Shown here one piece after another: positions 50,918 through 60,077 of a DNA stretch of 64,000 bases. The position numbers and the translations under genes are program-made. The stretch is from Candidatus Baltobacteraceae bacterium (GTDB taxonomy: Bacteria > Vulcanimicrobiota > Vulcanimicrobiia > Vulcanimicrobiales > Vulcanimicrobiaceae), in NCBI GenBank assembly GCA_036488875.1, contig DASXGW010000004.1, positions 1-64,000 of the forward strand, written 5' to 3'. The notes below the pieces were generated by a model, which did no database searches, was not told the origin of the DNA, and saw only the letters and a program-made list of their open reading frames with translations. Numbering within the stretch: position 1 is the first letter of the stretch; each line of letters opens with the position of its first letter.

Positions 50918-52768
50918 ATGTCTAAAGAATCCGTGAAAAGCAGCTTAGCTGTGCCGGCGGTGCTGGGGCTCCTGGTTTTCAGCACCCCGGCGGTCGCACA
51001 GGTGCCCCTTGTCGTTGGCTCCGTGCGCGACCAGCGTGGCGTTCCGGTCGCCGGCGCGCGAGTAACGGCAGCGACGCCCGCGGGCCCTCGCTCGATTGCC
51101 ACGGAGGCCGACGGAACCTTCGCCCTTCCCGCGGGTGGGGCAACGTCGGTCACCGTCACGTGCCGCTTTTGTGCGGCCGCGACCGTGGCGAGCGTCCCAG
51201 GTGAGCCCGTCGTGGTCATCGTCGCGCGCTACGCTGCGTTGAACGATGCTTCTCCGTCGTCCGAGGACGTCGCTGCGCTGCCGTACGGCGACGTCGAGTC
51301 GGCGATCGCACTGCGGCCCTTTACGCTTTTGCGCCAGACGACGCATTACTATCCCGGTTCGCAGCTAAGCGACCGCGGCTTGTTGCCGGCCGGCGCATTG
51401 GTCGTCGACGCTGGAGTTCCGGATTACGATATCGTCTTCGGCTCGTCGTCGTACGCGACGATTCCGTCGCACTACGAAAGCGGTACCGACGTTCGCTCGG
51501 CTTCCGATGCGTTTCTCTACGGCGATCAAGCTGGCTCGGGAATCGTAACGCTCGACCCATTCGGTTCCGGCGGCAGCGGCGTCGCGCTCTATGGCAGCGA
51601 TTCGATTTTCCACGCGACGTCGGAAGAAAACGGAAACGGTTTCGCGATTGGTTCGTCGAGCAACTGGCAAGATTCGCGGCAGCGCGCCGACGGCGAACTG
51701 ACGTTGCCGCTCTCGGGCGCGCAAAGCGTGCGTCTCGGTGCCGGATCGTCGCAGGGGTACCAATACCAGCCCAGCGCGTACCGCGCGTCGGCGAACTTCT
51801 CGTATGCCGATGCCACATTCGACGACGTTGCGCCGACGATCGATCTTTACGCTAATGCCGTTTACGACCGCGGCGATTACGCCGCGCGGTTCGACGACTC
51901 GCCCTTGACCGACGTTTGGTCGGACGGTCAGCTGAGTGCGGGCGTGCGAACGCGGGGACCGGTGTCGGTATTTGCCGACGTCGCCAGCCGAATCTCCACC
52001 GGCATCTACGACGCGCAATCCGTCGGAGCGCCCCGCATCGGTGCCGCGCTGCAGCAGAACCGCGTCGATGCGGGCGTAACGGCGACGGGCTCGTTTTACG
52101 ACGCAACCGCCGGCGTCGGCGCTTTCGATTTCAACTATAGCGGTGGAACCGGCGGCTATTCGTCGCCGTCGCACGGAACGTTGTTGACGCCGTCGCTGCA
52201 CGTAGATCTTTTTCCGCAGTCGAAGTTCGGTGCGACGTTCGAGGCCGCCGATTCGTTCGATCTGCCGACGCTTTGGCAGCAGTACGCGTTCGACGAGAAC
52301 TACGGCATGAACACGTACGATCGCGCCGATCTCTACTCCGCGCAGCTAACGTATACCGACGAGCGCCGCGTGCGCGTGTCGTGGGAAGAAGCCTGGCAGT
52401 TCGTGCGCGGCTTCGCCAACGGCCAAGTAACGTCTAGCGGCGTCTCGGCAACGTGGCAGGTCGCACCCACCGTATCGCTGCGCACCTGGACAATGGTTGC
52501 GAGCAACTCTGCGGCTGCATCCGGACAGACCCCGTACCTTCCCAGCGGCACGCAGCCCAGCGTCGGCGCGGTGTGGCTGACCTATCAAAACGGCGGAGCG
52601 GTGCGCTTCGACGCGATCTATCGCAAGGACGTGCTCGACGGAGCGCCCTTTTACCACTTCGACGGCGACGTCTCGGGCCCAATCTCGAGCACGCTGCGCT
52701 GGTACGCCGGCGTGGAAGACCGCTTGGCGTCGACGCGCGTGGACGCCGGTTTGCAGTTCGGCCGCTAA
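50918..52768 (+). CDS. TonB-dependent-receptor-like outer-membrane protein with CarboxypepD_reg-like N-domain
   Basis: 616 residues from MSKESVKSSLAVPAVLGLL; the earlier frame runs back over the divergent small gene. After a signal peptide ending VAQ, residues ~30-100 (GSVRDQRGVPVAGARVTAATPAGPRSIATEADGTFALP) form a carboxypeptidase-regulatory-like domain. The remainder is beta-barrel-like, with many aromatic/Gly strands (YANAVYDRGDYAARFDDSPLTDV, VRFDAIYRKDVLDGAPFYHFDGDV) ending LQFGR. A clear plug domain is not obvious. Confidence 0.75.
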   Translation: MSKESVKSSLAVPAVLGLLVFSTPAVAQVPLVVGSVRDQRGVPVAGARVTAATPAGPRSIATEADGTFALPAGGATSVTVTCRFCAAATVASVPGEPVVVIVARYAALNDASPSSEDVAALPYGDVESAIALRPFTLLRQTTHYYPGSQLSDRGLLPAGALVVDAGVPDYDIVFGSSSYATIPSHYESGTDVRSASDAFLYGDQAGSGIVTLDPFGSGGSGVALYGSDSIFHATSEENGNGFAIGSSSNWQDSRQRADGELTLPLSGAQSVRLGAGSSQGYQYQPSAYRASANFSYADATFDDVAPTIDLYANAVYDRGDYAARFDDSPLTDVWSDGQLSAGVRTRGPVSVFADVASRISTGIYDAQSVGAPRIGAALQQNRVDAGVTATGSFYDATAGVGAFDFNYSGGTGGYSSPSHGTLLTPSLHVDLFPQSKFGATFEAADSFDLPTLWQQYAFDENYGMNTYDRADLYSAQLTYTDERRVRVSWEEAWQFVRGFANGQVTSSGVSATWQVAPTVSLRTWTMVASNSAAASGQTPYLPSGTQPSVGAVWLTYQNGGAVRFDAIYRKDVLDGAPFYHFDGDVSGPISSTLRWYAGVEDRLASTRVDAGLQFGR

Positions 52769-52772
52769 GCGG

Positions 52773-53591
52773 TTACGGAATATGTAAAACGCTGCGCACC
52801 ATGTTGTCGCGCAGCCGGTGCGGGAGCGCGGCGACGACGGCTTGCACGTGCGCTTGTTTGCCGACCACGTATCGCGCGCGCGGGCGCGGCGCACGCAGCG
52901 CCGACGCGATCGCGCCGGCGACTGCGGCAACGTCGAGTCCCACGCGCTCTTCGCGATCGATTTGCCGCATTGCCGCTTCGACCAGCGGCGCGTAGTCGTC
53001 TAGCGCTTGGGCCGGCAGGCGCGCGGTCAAATCGTCTTTGAGCTCGCGGCCTTTCTGCCAAATCGGCGTCTTCACGGCGGCGAACTCGAAGAGGGAGACC
53101 GATATGCCCGCCGGCGCGAGTTCGAACCGAAGCGAGTCCATTAACATGGCCAGCGCCGCCTTCGACGCGCAGTACGGACCGAGGAACGGCGCACCGAATC
53201 GGCTGGCGATCGATCCGATCGTAACGATGCGTCCGTGGGTCTTACGCAGCAGCGGGATCGCGGCTTGCGTTACGGCGACGGTCCCGATCACGTTGACTTC
53301 GAGTTGTTTGCGCAAATCCGCAAGCGGCAGGTGTTCGAGTGGGCCGCCGAGCGCGATCCCCGCGTTGTTGATCAAACCGTGAAGCGGAACCCCGCTCGCG
53401 CGAACGACGTCGAAGGCGTGCGCGACGCTGCCGGCATCGGTAACGTCGAGTTGCACCGGACGAATCGATTCGTGGTCGGAGGCGAGCCGCGTCAGATCGC
53501 GCTCGCTGCGCGCCCCCGCAAACACGATGAAACCGTCCCGTGCCAATTGCAAAGCCGTCGCGTGTCCGATGCCACTCGAGGCACCGGTCAC
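52773..53591 (-). CDS. SDR-family oxidoreductase, start uncertain
   Basis: At least 272 residues with TGASSGIG, NNAGIALGG, IGSIASRFGAP and Y-x3-K in PYCASKAALAML, a classical SDR. The only standard start outside the preceding pnp gene is the GTG at 53591, which removes the first beta strand (AVVV before TGASSG). The frame continues upstream through pnp to a GTG at 53738. The true start is probably a non-standard codon around the pnp stop. Confidence 0.8.
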   Translation of the reverse strand: MTGASSGIGHATALQLARDGFIVFAGARSERDLTRLASDHESIRPVQLDVTDAGSVAHAFDVVRASGVPLHGLINNAGIALGGPLEHLPLADLRKQLEVNVIGTVAVTQAAIPLLRKTHGRIVTIGSIASRFGAPFLGPYCASKAALAMLMDSLRFELAPAGISVSLFEFAAVKTPIWQKGRELKDDLTARLPAQALDDYAPLVEAAMRQIDREERVGLDVAAVAGAIASALRAPRPRARYVVGKQAHVQAVVAALPHRLRDNMVRSVLHIP

Positions 53592-53616
53592 AACGACGGC
53601 TTGCGTGTCGTTCGGT

Positions 53617-55878
53617 TTAGTCTTCGTGATGGCCGTGAGGTTTGCGACGGCGACGCATCGGCGGTGCGCCCGGTGCGCTTGCCGACGGCGTAAACTCACG
53701 ATCCTCGCGCGGAGCGCGATCTCTGCGGCGGTATTCACCGTCGCCGTCGCCGTTGGACGAAGCGCCCGCGAGCAGCGCCTTGCGCGAGAGATTGAGGCGG
53801 CCTTGACCGTCGATCTCCATGACCTTGACCATCACCTCGTCGCCGACACTGACGACGTCTTCAACCTTCTCGACGCGCTGCGGCGCGAGCTGGCTGATGT
53901 GCACGAGCCCTTCCTTGCCGGGAAGAATCTGCACGAACGCGCCGATGTTGATGATGCGCGTGACGGTGCCGAGATACGTCTCGCCCGCCTTGATCTCTTT
54001 GGTGAGGTTCTCCACCCAGGTCTTGGCCTTGTCACCCGACTCGCCGTCGAGCGAGGTGATGAATACGGAGCCGTCGTCCTCGATGTCGATTTTCTCGACG
54101 CCGGTCTCGGCGATGATTTTGTTGATCACCTTGCCGCCGGGGCCGATGACGTCCTTGATCTTCGCGGGATCGATCTTGATCACGATCATTCGCGGCGCGA
54201 ACTTGGAAAGTTCGGCTCGCGGCTCCGCGATCGTTTCGGCGAGCTTGTCGATGATGAAGAATCGCGACTTCTTCGCCTCGGCCATCGCTTCGCGCATGAT
54301 GTCGATCGTGATGCCTTGCACCTTGATGTCCATCTGGATCGCGGTGATACCCTTTTTGGTTCCCGCGACTTTGAAGTCCATCTCGCCGAGTGCGTCCTCG
54401 AGGCCCTGAATGTCGGTGAGGATCGCGTACTTGTCGCCCTTGAGAATCAATCCCATGGCGACGCCGGCGACGTGCTCGCGGATCGGCACGCCTGCGTCCA
54501 TCAGCGCGAGCGTCGAACCGCAGACCGACGCCATCGACGACGATCCGTTGGATTCGAGCACTTCGCTCATCAGGCGCATCGTGTACGGGAACTCGTCCTT
54601 GGGCGGAAGCACCGGCAGCAGCGCGCGCTCGGCCAGCAGACCGTGACCGATCTCGCGACGGCCCGGACCACGCATCGGACGCGTTTCGCCCACCGAGTAG
54701 GGCGGGAAGTTGTAGAAGTGCATGTAGCGCTTGTCTTCGAGCGCCACGACGCCGTCGAGCCGCTGCGCGTCGCTCGTCGAGCCGAGCGTACAGGCCGTGA
54801 AGACCTGCGTTTGGCCGCGCGTGAAGATTCCGGATCCGTGAACGCGCGGCACGTAATGCACCTTGCTCCAGATCGGCCGGATTTCGGTGGGCTTGCGGCC
54901 GTCGGGACGAATCTTCTCGTCCACGACCATGACGCGCAGCTCGTCCTCCTCCATCGCCTTGACGATCTTGTGGAACTCCTTGGCGGTCGCGGAGTCCTCG
55001 AGCAGCGCGCGGACGTCTTCGTCCTTCTTGCCGCAGCGCGCGAGCGCTTCGTTGACGTTAATCTCGGCGAACGCTTCTTCGCGCGCGCCTTTCTCGACGA
55101 CGCGCATCGCCTTGGCGACGTCTTTGCCGAAGTTCTTGCGTACCCATTTGTCGAGGTCGGAGTTGACCTTCAACAGCGGAAACTCGCGCTTCTTCTTGCC
55201 GTTTTTCTTCGCCAGCTGATCGATCGCTTTAACGATCTTGCGGATCTCGGCGTGTGCGAACTCGACCGCGCCGAGGAACTCGTCCTCGGTAATTTCGTGG
55301 CAGCTGCCTTCGACCATCATGACGGCGTCGGCGGTGCCGGCGATGACGATCTCCATGCCGCCGGTGGCGTATTGCGGCAGCGATGGATTGCAGACGTAGT
55401 TGCCGTTTTCGTCGCGTCCGACGCGCACGGCGGCGACGGTCTTGTCGAACGGAATATCGCTCAGCGCGAGCGCCGCGCCCGCGGCGCAGACGCCGAGCAC
55501 GTCGGCGTCGAGCTCCGGGTCGATCGAAAGAACGGTTGCGACGACTTGAATGTCGTTACGAAAACCGTCGGGGAAAAGAGGACGAATGGGACGATCGATT
55601 TGGCGCGAGCTGAGCACGGCGTGCTCGGACGGACGTCCTTCGCGCTTGATGAAACCGCCCGGAATCTTTCCGGCGGCGTACATCTTCTCTTCGAAATCGC
55701 AGGTCAGTGGAAAAAAGTCGATGCCTTCGCGAGGTTTTGCGGAGGCTGTCACGGCGCAGAGCACGACGTTTTGATCGCCATAACGAACCAAAGCGGAGCC
55801 GTTAGCTTGCTTTGCGAGTTCGCCGGTCTCGATGACCATCGTGCGCCCGCCGACCTCTAAGGTCACGGATTCGGGCAC
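53617..55878 (-). CDS. pnp: Polynucleotide phosphorylase
   Basis: 753 residues from a GTG with AGGAG 5 bases upstream. Two RNase PH-like halves are seen (FFPLTCDFEEKMYAAGKIPGGFIKREGRPSEHAVLSSRQIDRPIRPLFP; FYNFPPYSVGETRPMRGPGRREIGHGLLAERAL), then the KH domain (IKDVIGPGGKVINKI) and S1 domain (LGTVTRIINIGAFVQILPGKEGLVHISQLA), with a basic disordered tail. It degrades RNA phosphorolytically. It is not next to rpsO, its usual partner, which lies 6.2 kb away. Confidence 0.97.
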   Translation of the reverse strand: MPESVTLEVGGRTMVIETGELAKQANGSALVRYGDQNVVLCAVTASAKPREGIDFFPLTCDFEEKMYAAGKIPGGFIKREGRPSEHAVLSSRQIDRPIRPLFPDGFRNDIQVVATVLSIDPELDADVLGVCAAGAALALSDIPFDKTVAAVRVGRDENGNYVCNPSLPQYATGGMEIVIAGTADAVMMVEGSCHEITEDEFLGAVEFAHAEIRKIVKAIDQLAKKNGKKKREFPLLKVNSDLDKWVRKNFGKDVAKAMRVVEKGAREEAFAEINVNEALARCGKKDEDVRALLEDSATAKEFHKIVKAMEEDELRVMVVDEKIRPDGRKPTEIRPIWSKVHYVPRVHGSGIFTRGQTQVFTACTLGSTSDAQRLDGVVALEDKRYMHFYNFPPYSVGETRPMRGPGRREIGHGLLAERALLPVLPPKDEFPYTMRLMSEVLESNGSSSMASVCGSTLALMDAGVPIREHVAGVAMGLILKGDKYAILTDIQGLEDALGEMDFKVAGTKKGITAIQMDIKVQGITIDIMREAMAEAKKSRFFIIDKLAETIAEPRAELSKFAPRMIVIKIDPAKIKDVIGPGGKVINKIIAETGVEKIDIEDDGSVFITSLDGESGDKAKTWVENLTKEIKAGETYLGTVTRIINIGAFVQILPGKEGLVHISQLAPQRVEKVEDVVSVGDEVMVKVMEIDGQGRLNLSRKALLAGASSNGDGDGEYRRRDRAPREDREFTPSASAPGAPPMRRRRKPHGHHED

Positions 55879-55974
55879 AATAACTCCTAATTTCTGTTCT
55901 TGTTGCTTCTTTTTTGAACCGGGCGCGATTCTCGGCGGCCGCCACTGCGACCTGCCCGGGAGGGCCGCCCTTGC

Positions 55975-56361
55975 TTAGGCTAGGGCGTTGAGGCTGCCGT
56001 AGCTGCCGGACTTGCCGGCCGCCAGGATCTGCTGCGCCGTCTCATTGAGGCCCTGATAATAGGCCTGAGTCGAGCCGAAGGCCGCCGCCGGCTGCAGCGG
56101 CTGATACCCGTTGAGGGCGCTCTGGATCAGGAACGTGTCCGCCGTGACCTTGAACGCGTCGAGGGCTTGCTGGTACTGCGAGGGGCCGGCGGGCTGTGCG
56201 GCCGGCGCCGGCTGCAGAACGTTGAAGCCGGCTGGGGTCGACGAGTTTGCCGGGTCGGACGCGCTCGAGGGCAGCAGCGAATTCAACGACGAGGCGATGC
56301 TGCTCGGGCTACCGGGGTCGAACGTATTGAGCCAGCTCGGGGCCGTCACGGAAGCGCTCAT
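55975..56361 (-). CDS. Hypothetical low-complexity protein
   Basis: 128 residues rich in Ala, Ser, Pro and Gln (SSIASSLNSLLPSSASDPANSSTP, QPAPAAQPAGPSQYQQALDAF) with a helical middle (FKVTADTFLIQSALNGYQPL). No signal peptide and no family recognised; it vaguely resembles flagellar or secretion-apparatus accessory proteins. It lies 96 bases upstream of pnp on the same strand and 87 bases from the divergent GGT gene. Confidence 0.55.
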   Translation of the reverse strand: MSASVTAPSWLNTFDPGSPSSIASSLNSLLPSSASDPANSSTPAGFNVLQPAPAAQPAGPSQYQQALDAFKVTADTFLIQSALNGYQPLQPAAAFGSTQAYYQGLNETAQQILAAGKSGSYGSLNALA

Positions 56362-56448
56362 AAAGCGCCCTCAGTGTACCATTCCGTGGACTCCAGGATG
56401 GGCATGTCGGCCGAATCTTAACCCCGAAGGCGGCGCTAGGGGGTCGTA

Positions 56449-58158
56449 ATGCGTAGTCTCTGCTGTCTCTTAGCGCTGTCGCTCCTTACCGCCGCGGGTC
56501 CGCCTGCGTCGCGGCCGCCGGCCATTGGTCGCGAAGCGATGGTTGCGACCGAACAGCATTATGCGACGCAAGCCGGCGTCGACGTGTTGCGAGCCGGCGG
56601 AAATGCCGTCGACGCGGCGGTCGCCGTTGCTTACGCGCTCGCCGTCGTCGACTCGTGCTGCGGCAACATCGGCGGCGGCGGTTTTATGTTGATTCGCATG
56701 CACGACGGTCGCGAACGTTTCATCGATTTTCGCGAAAAGGCGCCGTTGCGCGCGCGGCCCGGCATGTATCTCGACAAAAACGGAAACGTCATTTCGCGCG
56801 CCTCGACCAAGGGCTGGCTCGCCGTCGGCGTTCCTGGTACCGTTGCCGGAATGGAAACGGCGCGCCGCGAGTACGGGACGATGTCGCGGCAACGTTTGAT
56901 CGCACCGGCCATCGCGCTCGCGCGCAACGGTTTCGTTTTTTCAGAAGGCGATTTGATTCCGTTCAAAGGCTCGCCTACCGAAGGGTACTCGGGCGCCGAA
57001 CTGTTCAAACAGCGAAACGTCGCCGCGATCTTTTTGCCGGGCGGAAGCTATCCGAAGTCCGGAACGCTTTTCAAGCAGCCGCAGCTCGCGCGCACGCTCG
57101 AGCTGATTTCGAAAGACGGAGAAGACGCATTCTACCGCGGGCCGATTGCCCGCGCGGTGGTTGCTGCCGGCACCGCCGGCGGCGGTATCCTGACCCTCGA
57201 CGATTTCGCGCGATACACCGTCGAAGAATCGGCGCCGCTGCACTGCTCGTATCACGGATACGACATTACCACCGCGCCGCCGCCGAGTTCGGGCGGCATT
57301 ACGCTGTGCGAGATTCTCAACGTCGTGGCTCCCTATCCCTTGAACGCGTGGGGTTGGCACACGGCAAATAGCTTGCACTACGTAACCGAGGCCGAGCGCC
57401 GTGCGTTCGCCGATCGCAATACGTATCTCGGCGATCCAGACTTCGTGCGCAATCCCGTGGCACAGCTTTTATCGCCGGAATACGCGGCAAAAATACGGTC
57501 GGAGATTTCGCCGTCAGCGACAACGCCGTCCGTGGACGTCAAACCCGGTTTGGGACCGCTCGCACACGAGCACGACGAGACGACGCATTACTCAATCGTC
57601 GACGCTTCGGGCAACGCCGTCGGCGTTACGTACACGCTCAACGATTGGTTCGGCGCGGCGGTCATTGCCGGAGATACGGGATTCTTTTTAAACGACGAGA
57701 TGGACGACTTCACGTCGAAGCCCGGCGTGCCGAACTCGTACGGTTTGGTGCAGGGGGTGCGTAACGACATCGAGCCGGGGAAACGCCCGTTGTCTTCGAT
57801 GACGCCCACGATAGTAACGCGCGACGGTAAAGTGACGATGGTTACCGGAAGCAACGGCGGCTCGCGCATCATCACGGTTGCGTTAGAGACGATTTTGAAC
57901 GTTCTCGTGTACGGGATGAACGCGCAACAAGCCGTCGACGCGCCGCGTACGCACATGCAGTGGCTTCCCGACCGTATCGACTACCAGCCGGGCGCGATCG
58001 ACGACGGTGTGATGGCGCAACTCAAGGCGATGGGATACAACTTCAATCTCATTCCGCGGTGGGGATCGGCACAAGCGATCGTCGTCGATCCGTCGACTGG
58101 CCGGATCTACGGTGGAAGCGACCGGCGGCGCCCGCAAGGTGCTGCTATCGGCTACTAG
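56449..58158 (+). CDS. ggt: Gamma-glutamyltransferase
   Basis: 569 residues with a signal peptide. The large-subunit arginine and glycine segments (GREAMVATEQHYATQAGVDVLRAGGNAVDAAVAVAYAL, GGGGFMLIRMHDG) are followed by the autoprocessing site TTHYSIVD, the nucleophile being Thr378. The small subunit carries LNDEMDDF, PLSSMTPTIV and GSNGGSRI. It cleaves or transfers the gamma-glutamyl group of glutathione in the periplasm. Confidence 0.95.
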   Translation: MRSLCCLLALSLLTAAGPPASRPPAIGREAMVATEQHYATQAGVDVLRAGGNAVDAAVAVAYALAVVDSCCGNIGGGGFMLIRMHDGRERFIDFREKAPLRARPGMYLDKNGNVISRASTKGWLAVGVPGTVAGMETARREYGTMSRQRLIAPAIALARNGFVFSEGDLIPFKGSPTEGYSGAELFKQRNVAAIFLPGGSYPKSGTLFKQPQLARTLELISKDGEDAFYRGPIARAVVAAGTAGGGILTLDDFARYTVEESAPLHCSYHGYDITTAPPPSSGGITLCEILNVVAPYPLNAWGWHTANSLHYVTEAERRAFADRNTYLGDPDFVRNPVAQLLSPEYAAKIRSEISPSATTPSVDVKPGLGPLAHEHDETTHYSIVDASGNAVGVTYTLNDWFGAAVIAGDTGFFLNDEMDDFTSKPGVPNSYGLVQGVRNDIEPGKRPLSSMTPTIVTRDGKVTMVTGSNGGSRIITVALETILNVLVYGMNAQQAVDAPRTHMQWLPDRIDYQPGAIDDGVMAQLKAMGYNFNLIPRWGSAQAIVVDPSTGRIYGGSDRRRPQGAAIGY

Positions 58159-58206
58159 CGATAAAGCGCGTAGGGCTCGTCCGGGCACGAATGGTATAAC
58201 GCCGAA

Positions 58207-59064
58207 ATGCAGACCCTCACCCCGGAACGCCTCAAAGAGCTCGAGCTCAAGGCCAACGACGTACGCGAAGGCATCATTCGCTCGCTGCTCGCCGCCGGCT
58301 CCGGCCACTCGGCCGGTCCGCTCGACATGGCCGACGTTTTTACGGCCCTCTACGGTTTCTTGATGCGGCACGATCCCAAGCGTCCCGATTGGGAAGATCG
58401 CGATCGCCTGCTGCTCTCGTGCGGGCACATCGCGCCCGTGCGCTACTCCGCGATGGCCAACTTCGGCTACTTTCCGGTCGAGGAACTGCTCACGCTGCGC
58501 AAGTTCGGAACGCGGCTGCAGGGCCACCCCGAACGCGTGAAGTTGCCGTCGGTGGAAACGACGTCGGGACCGTTGGGTGAAGGGTTGGCGCAAGGCACCG
58601 GCATGGCGCTGGGTGCGAAAATGGATCGCAAAGACTTTCGCGTCTGGGTCGTCACGTCGGACGCCGAGCACCAATGCGGTTTGCATTGGGAAGCCACGAT
58701 GACCGCCGCCAAGTTCGGTCTCGACAACCTGACGTGCATTATCGACCGCAACTTCATTCAAATCGACGGCAGCACCGAAGACATCATGCCGCTCGAGCCG
58801 CTGGCGGATAAGTATCGCGCGTTCAACTGGGAAGTGCTCGAGTGCGACGGCAACGACATGGCCGACTTCATCGAAACGGCGCAGCGCGCGCGTAAGGTCG
58901 AGGGACGGCCGCAAGTGATTATCGCGCGCACGTGTCCCGGCAAGGGCGTCTCCTATATGGAAGGCGACTACACGTGGCACGGCAAGCCGCCCAACGCCGC
59001 GCAGGCCGAAGAGGCGCTCAAAGAGCTGCACGCCCAGCGCGAAAGGATCCTCGCCAATGCGTAG
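58207..59064 (+). CDS. Transketolase, N-terminal (thiamine-diphosphate-binding) subunit
   Basis: 285 residues. The ThDP-binding half is recognised by SGHSAGPLDMADVFTALY, LLSCGHIAPVRY, GPLGEGLAQGTGMALG, the metal motif region TSDAEHQCGLHWEATMTAAKFGLDNLTCIIDRN and GKGVSYMEGDYTWHGKPP. This is the archaeal-like split form. The stop overlaps the C-terminal subunit start by 8 bases. Role: non-oxidative pentose phosphate pathway. Confidence 0.93.
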   Translation: MQTLTPERLKELELKANDVREGIIRSLLAAGSGHSAGPLDMADVFTALYGFLMRHDPKRPDWEDRDRLLLSCGHIAPVRYSAMANFGYFPVEELLTLRKFGTRLQGHPERVKLPSVETTSGPLGEGLAQGTGMALGAKMDRKDFRVWVVTSDAEHQCGLHWEATMTAAKFGLDNLTCIIDRNFIQIDGSTEDIMPLEPLADKYRAFNWEVLECDGNDMADFIETAQRARKVEGRPQVIIARTCPGKGVSYMEGDYTWHGKPPNAAQAEEALKELHAQRERILANA

Positions 59065-60061
59065 CGATGTAGCCGGCGCACCCGCCGCGATGCATCTCGT
59101 CGATTATCGTAGCGGCGAGATCAAACAAGTCCCAACGCGCAACGGATTCGGCGAAGGGCTGCTCGAGATGGGCGGCAAGAACAAAAACGTCGTCGGTATC
59201 TGCGCCGATCTGTCGGAATCGACGCGCTTCGAAGCGTTCAAGAAAGCCTATCCGCAACAATACGTCGCGATCGGCGTGGCCGAGCAGCTGCTCGTCGCCA
59301 TGGCGGGCGGTCTCGCCTCGGTCGGAAAGATCCCGTGGATCGCGAGCTACGCGATGTTCAATCCCGGCCGTTCGTGGGAGCAAGTGCGCACCATCATGGC
59401 CCTCAACGAGACCAACGTGAAGATTGCCGGCGCGCACGCCGGCGTCTCGGTCGGTCCCGACGGCGCGACGCATCAGGCAATCGAGGACATCGCGATCATG
59501 CGCGTGATTCCGCACATGACCGTCGTGGTGCCGTGCGACTCGGTGCAGACGAAGAAGGCGACGATCGCGCTGACCGAGATGTGGGGACCGGTGTACTTGC
59601 GATTTGGTCGCGAGAAGTCTGCGGTGATTACGACCGAACAGACGCCGTTCGAAATCGGCAAGGCGCAAACGTTCCGCGAAGGCGGCGACGTCGCCATCGT
59701 TGCGTGCGGCATCCTGGTGTACAACGCACTGCTCGCGGCCGAAAAGCTGGCGCGCGAGGACGGCATCGAGTGCCGGGTCGTCAACAACCACACGGTCAAG
59801 CCGATGGATCGCGAGGCGATCGTCGACGCCGCGCGCACCTGCGGCACGGTCGTCACGGTCGAAGAGCATCAGAAGCAAGCCGGCATGGGCTCGCGCGTTG
59901 CGGAGATCTTGGCGGCCGAACACCCGGTCCCGATCGAGTTCGTCGGCGTGGACGACCGGTTCGGGCAATCCGGCGACCCCTACGAGCTGATCGAGTTTTA
60001 CGGTATGGGGGTCGAGGCTATACGGCAGGCTGCTCGGCGAGCGTACGAGCGGAAGAAATAG
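59057..60061 (+). CDS. Transketolase, C-terminal (pyrimidine-binding) subunit
   Basis: 334 residues. The pyrimidine domain includes VGICADLSESTRF, the catalytic Glu in IGVAEQLLVAMAGGLASVGKIPWIASYAMF and the GAHAGVSVGPDGATHQAIEDIAIMR loop. The C-terminal domain (VAIVACGILVYNALLAAEKLA, VTVEEHQKQAGMGSRVAE) completes the subunit. It pairs with the overlapping N-terminal subunit. Confidence 0.93.
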   Translation: MRSDVAGAPAAMHLVDYRSGEIKQVPTRNGFGEGLLEMGGKNKNVVGICADLSESTRFEAFKKAYPQQYVAIGVAEQLLVAMAGGLASVGKIPWIASYAMFNPGRSWEQVRTIMALNETNVKIAGAHAGVSVGPDGATHQAIEDIAIMRVIPHMTVVVPCDSVQTKKATIALTEMWGPVYLRFGREKSAVITTEQTPFEIGKAQTFREGGDVAIVACGILVYNALLAAEKLAREDGIECRVVNNHTVKPMDREAIVDAARTCGTVVTVEEHQKQAGMGSRVAEILAAEHPVPIEFVGVDDRFGQSGDPYELIEFYGMGVEAIRQAARRAYERKK

Positions 60062-60077
60062 CCGAAAACACTAGGGT

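Noticed and set aside
53527-55860. 777-residue plus-strand frame opposite pnp
   Set aside because: It is the reverse-strand shadow of polynucleotide phosphorylase caused by high GC content.
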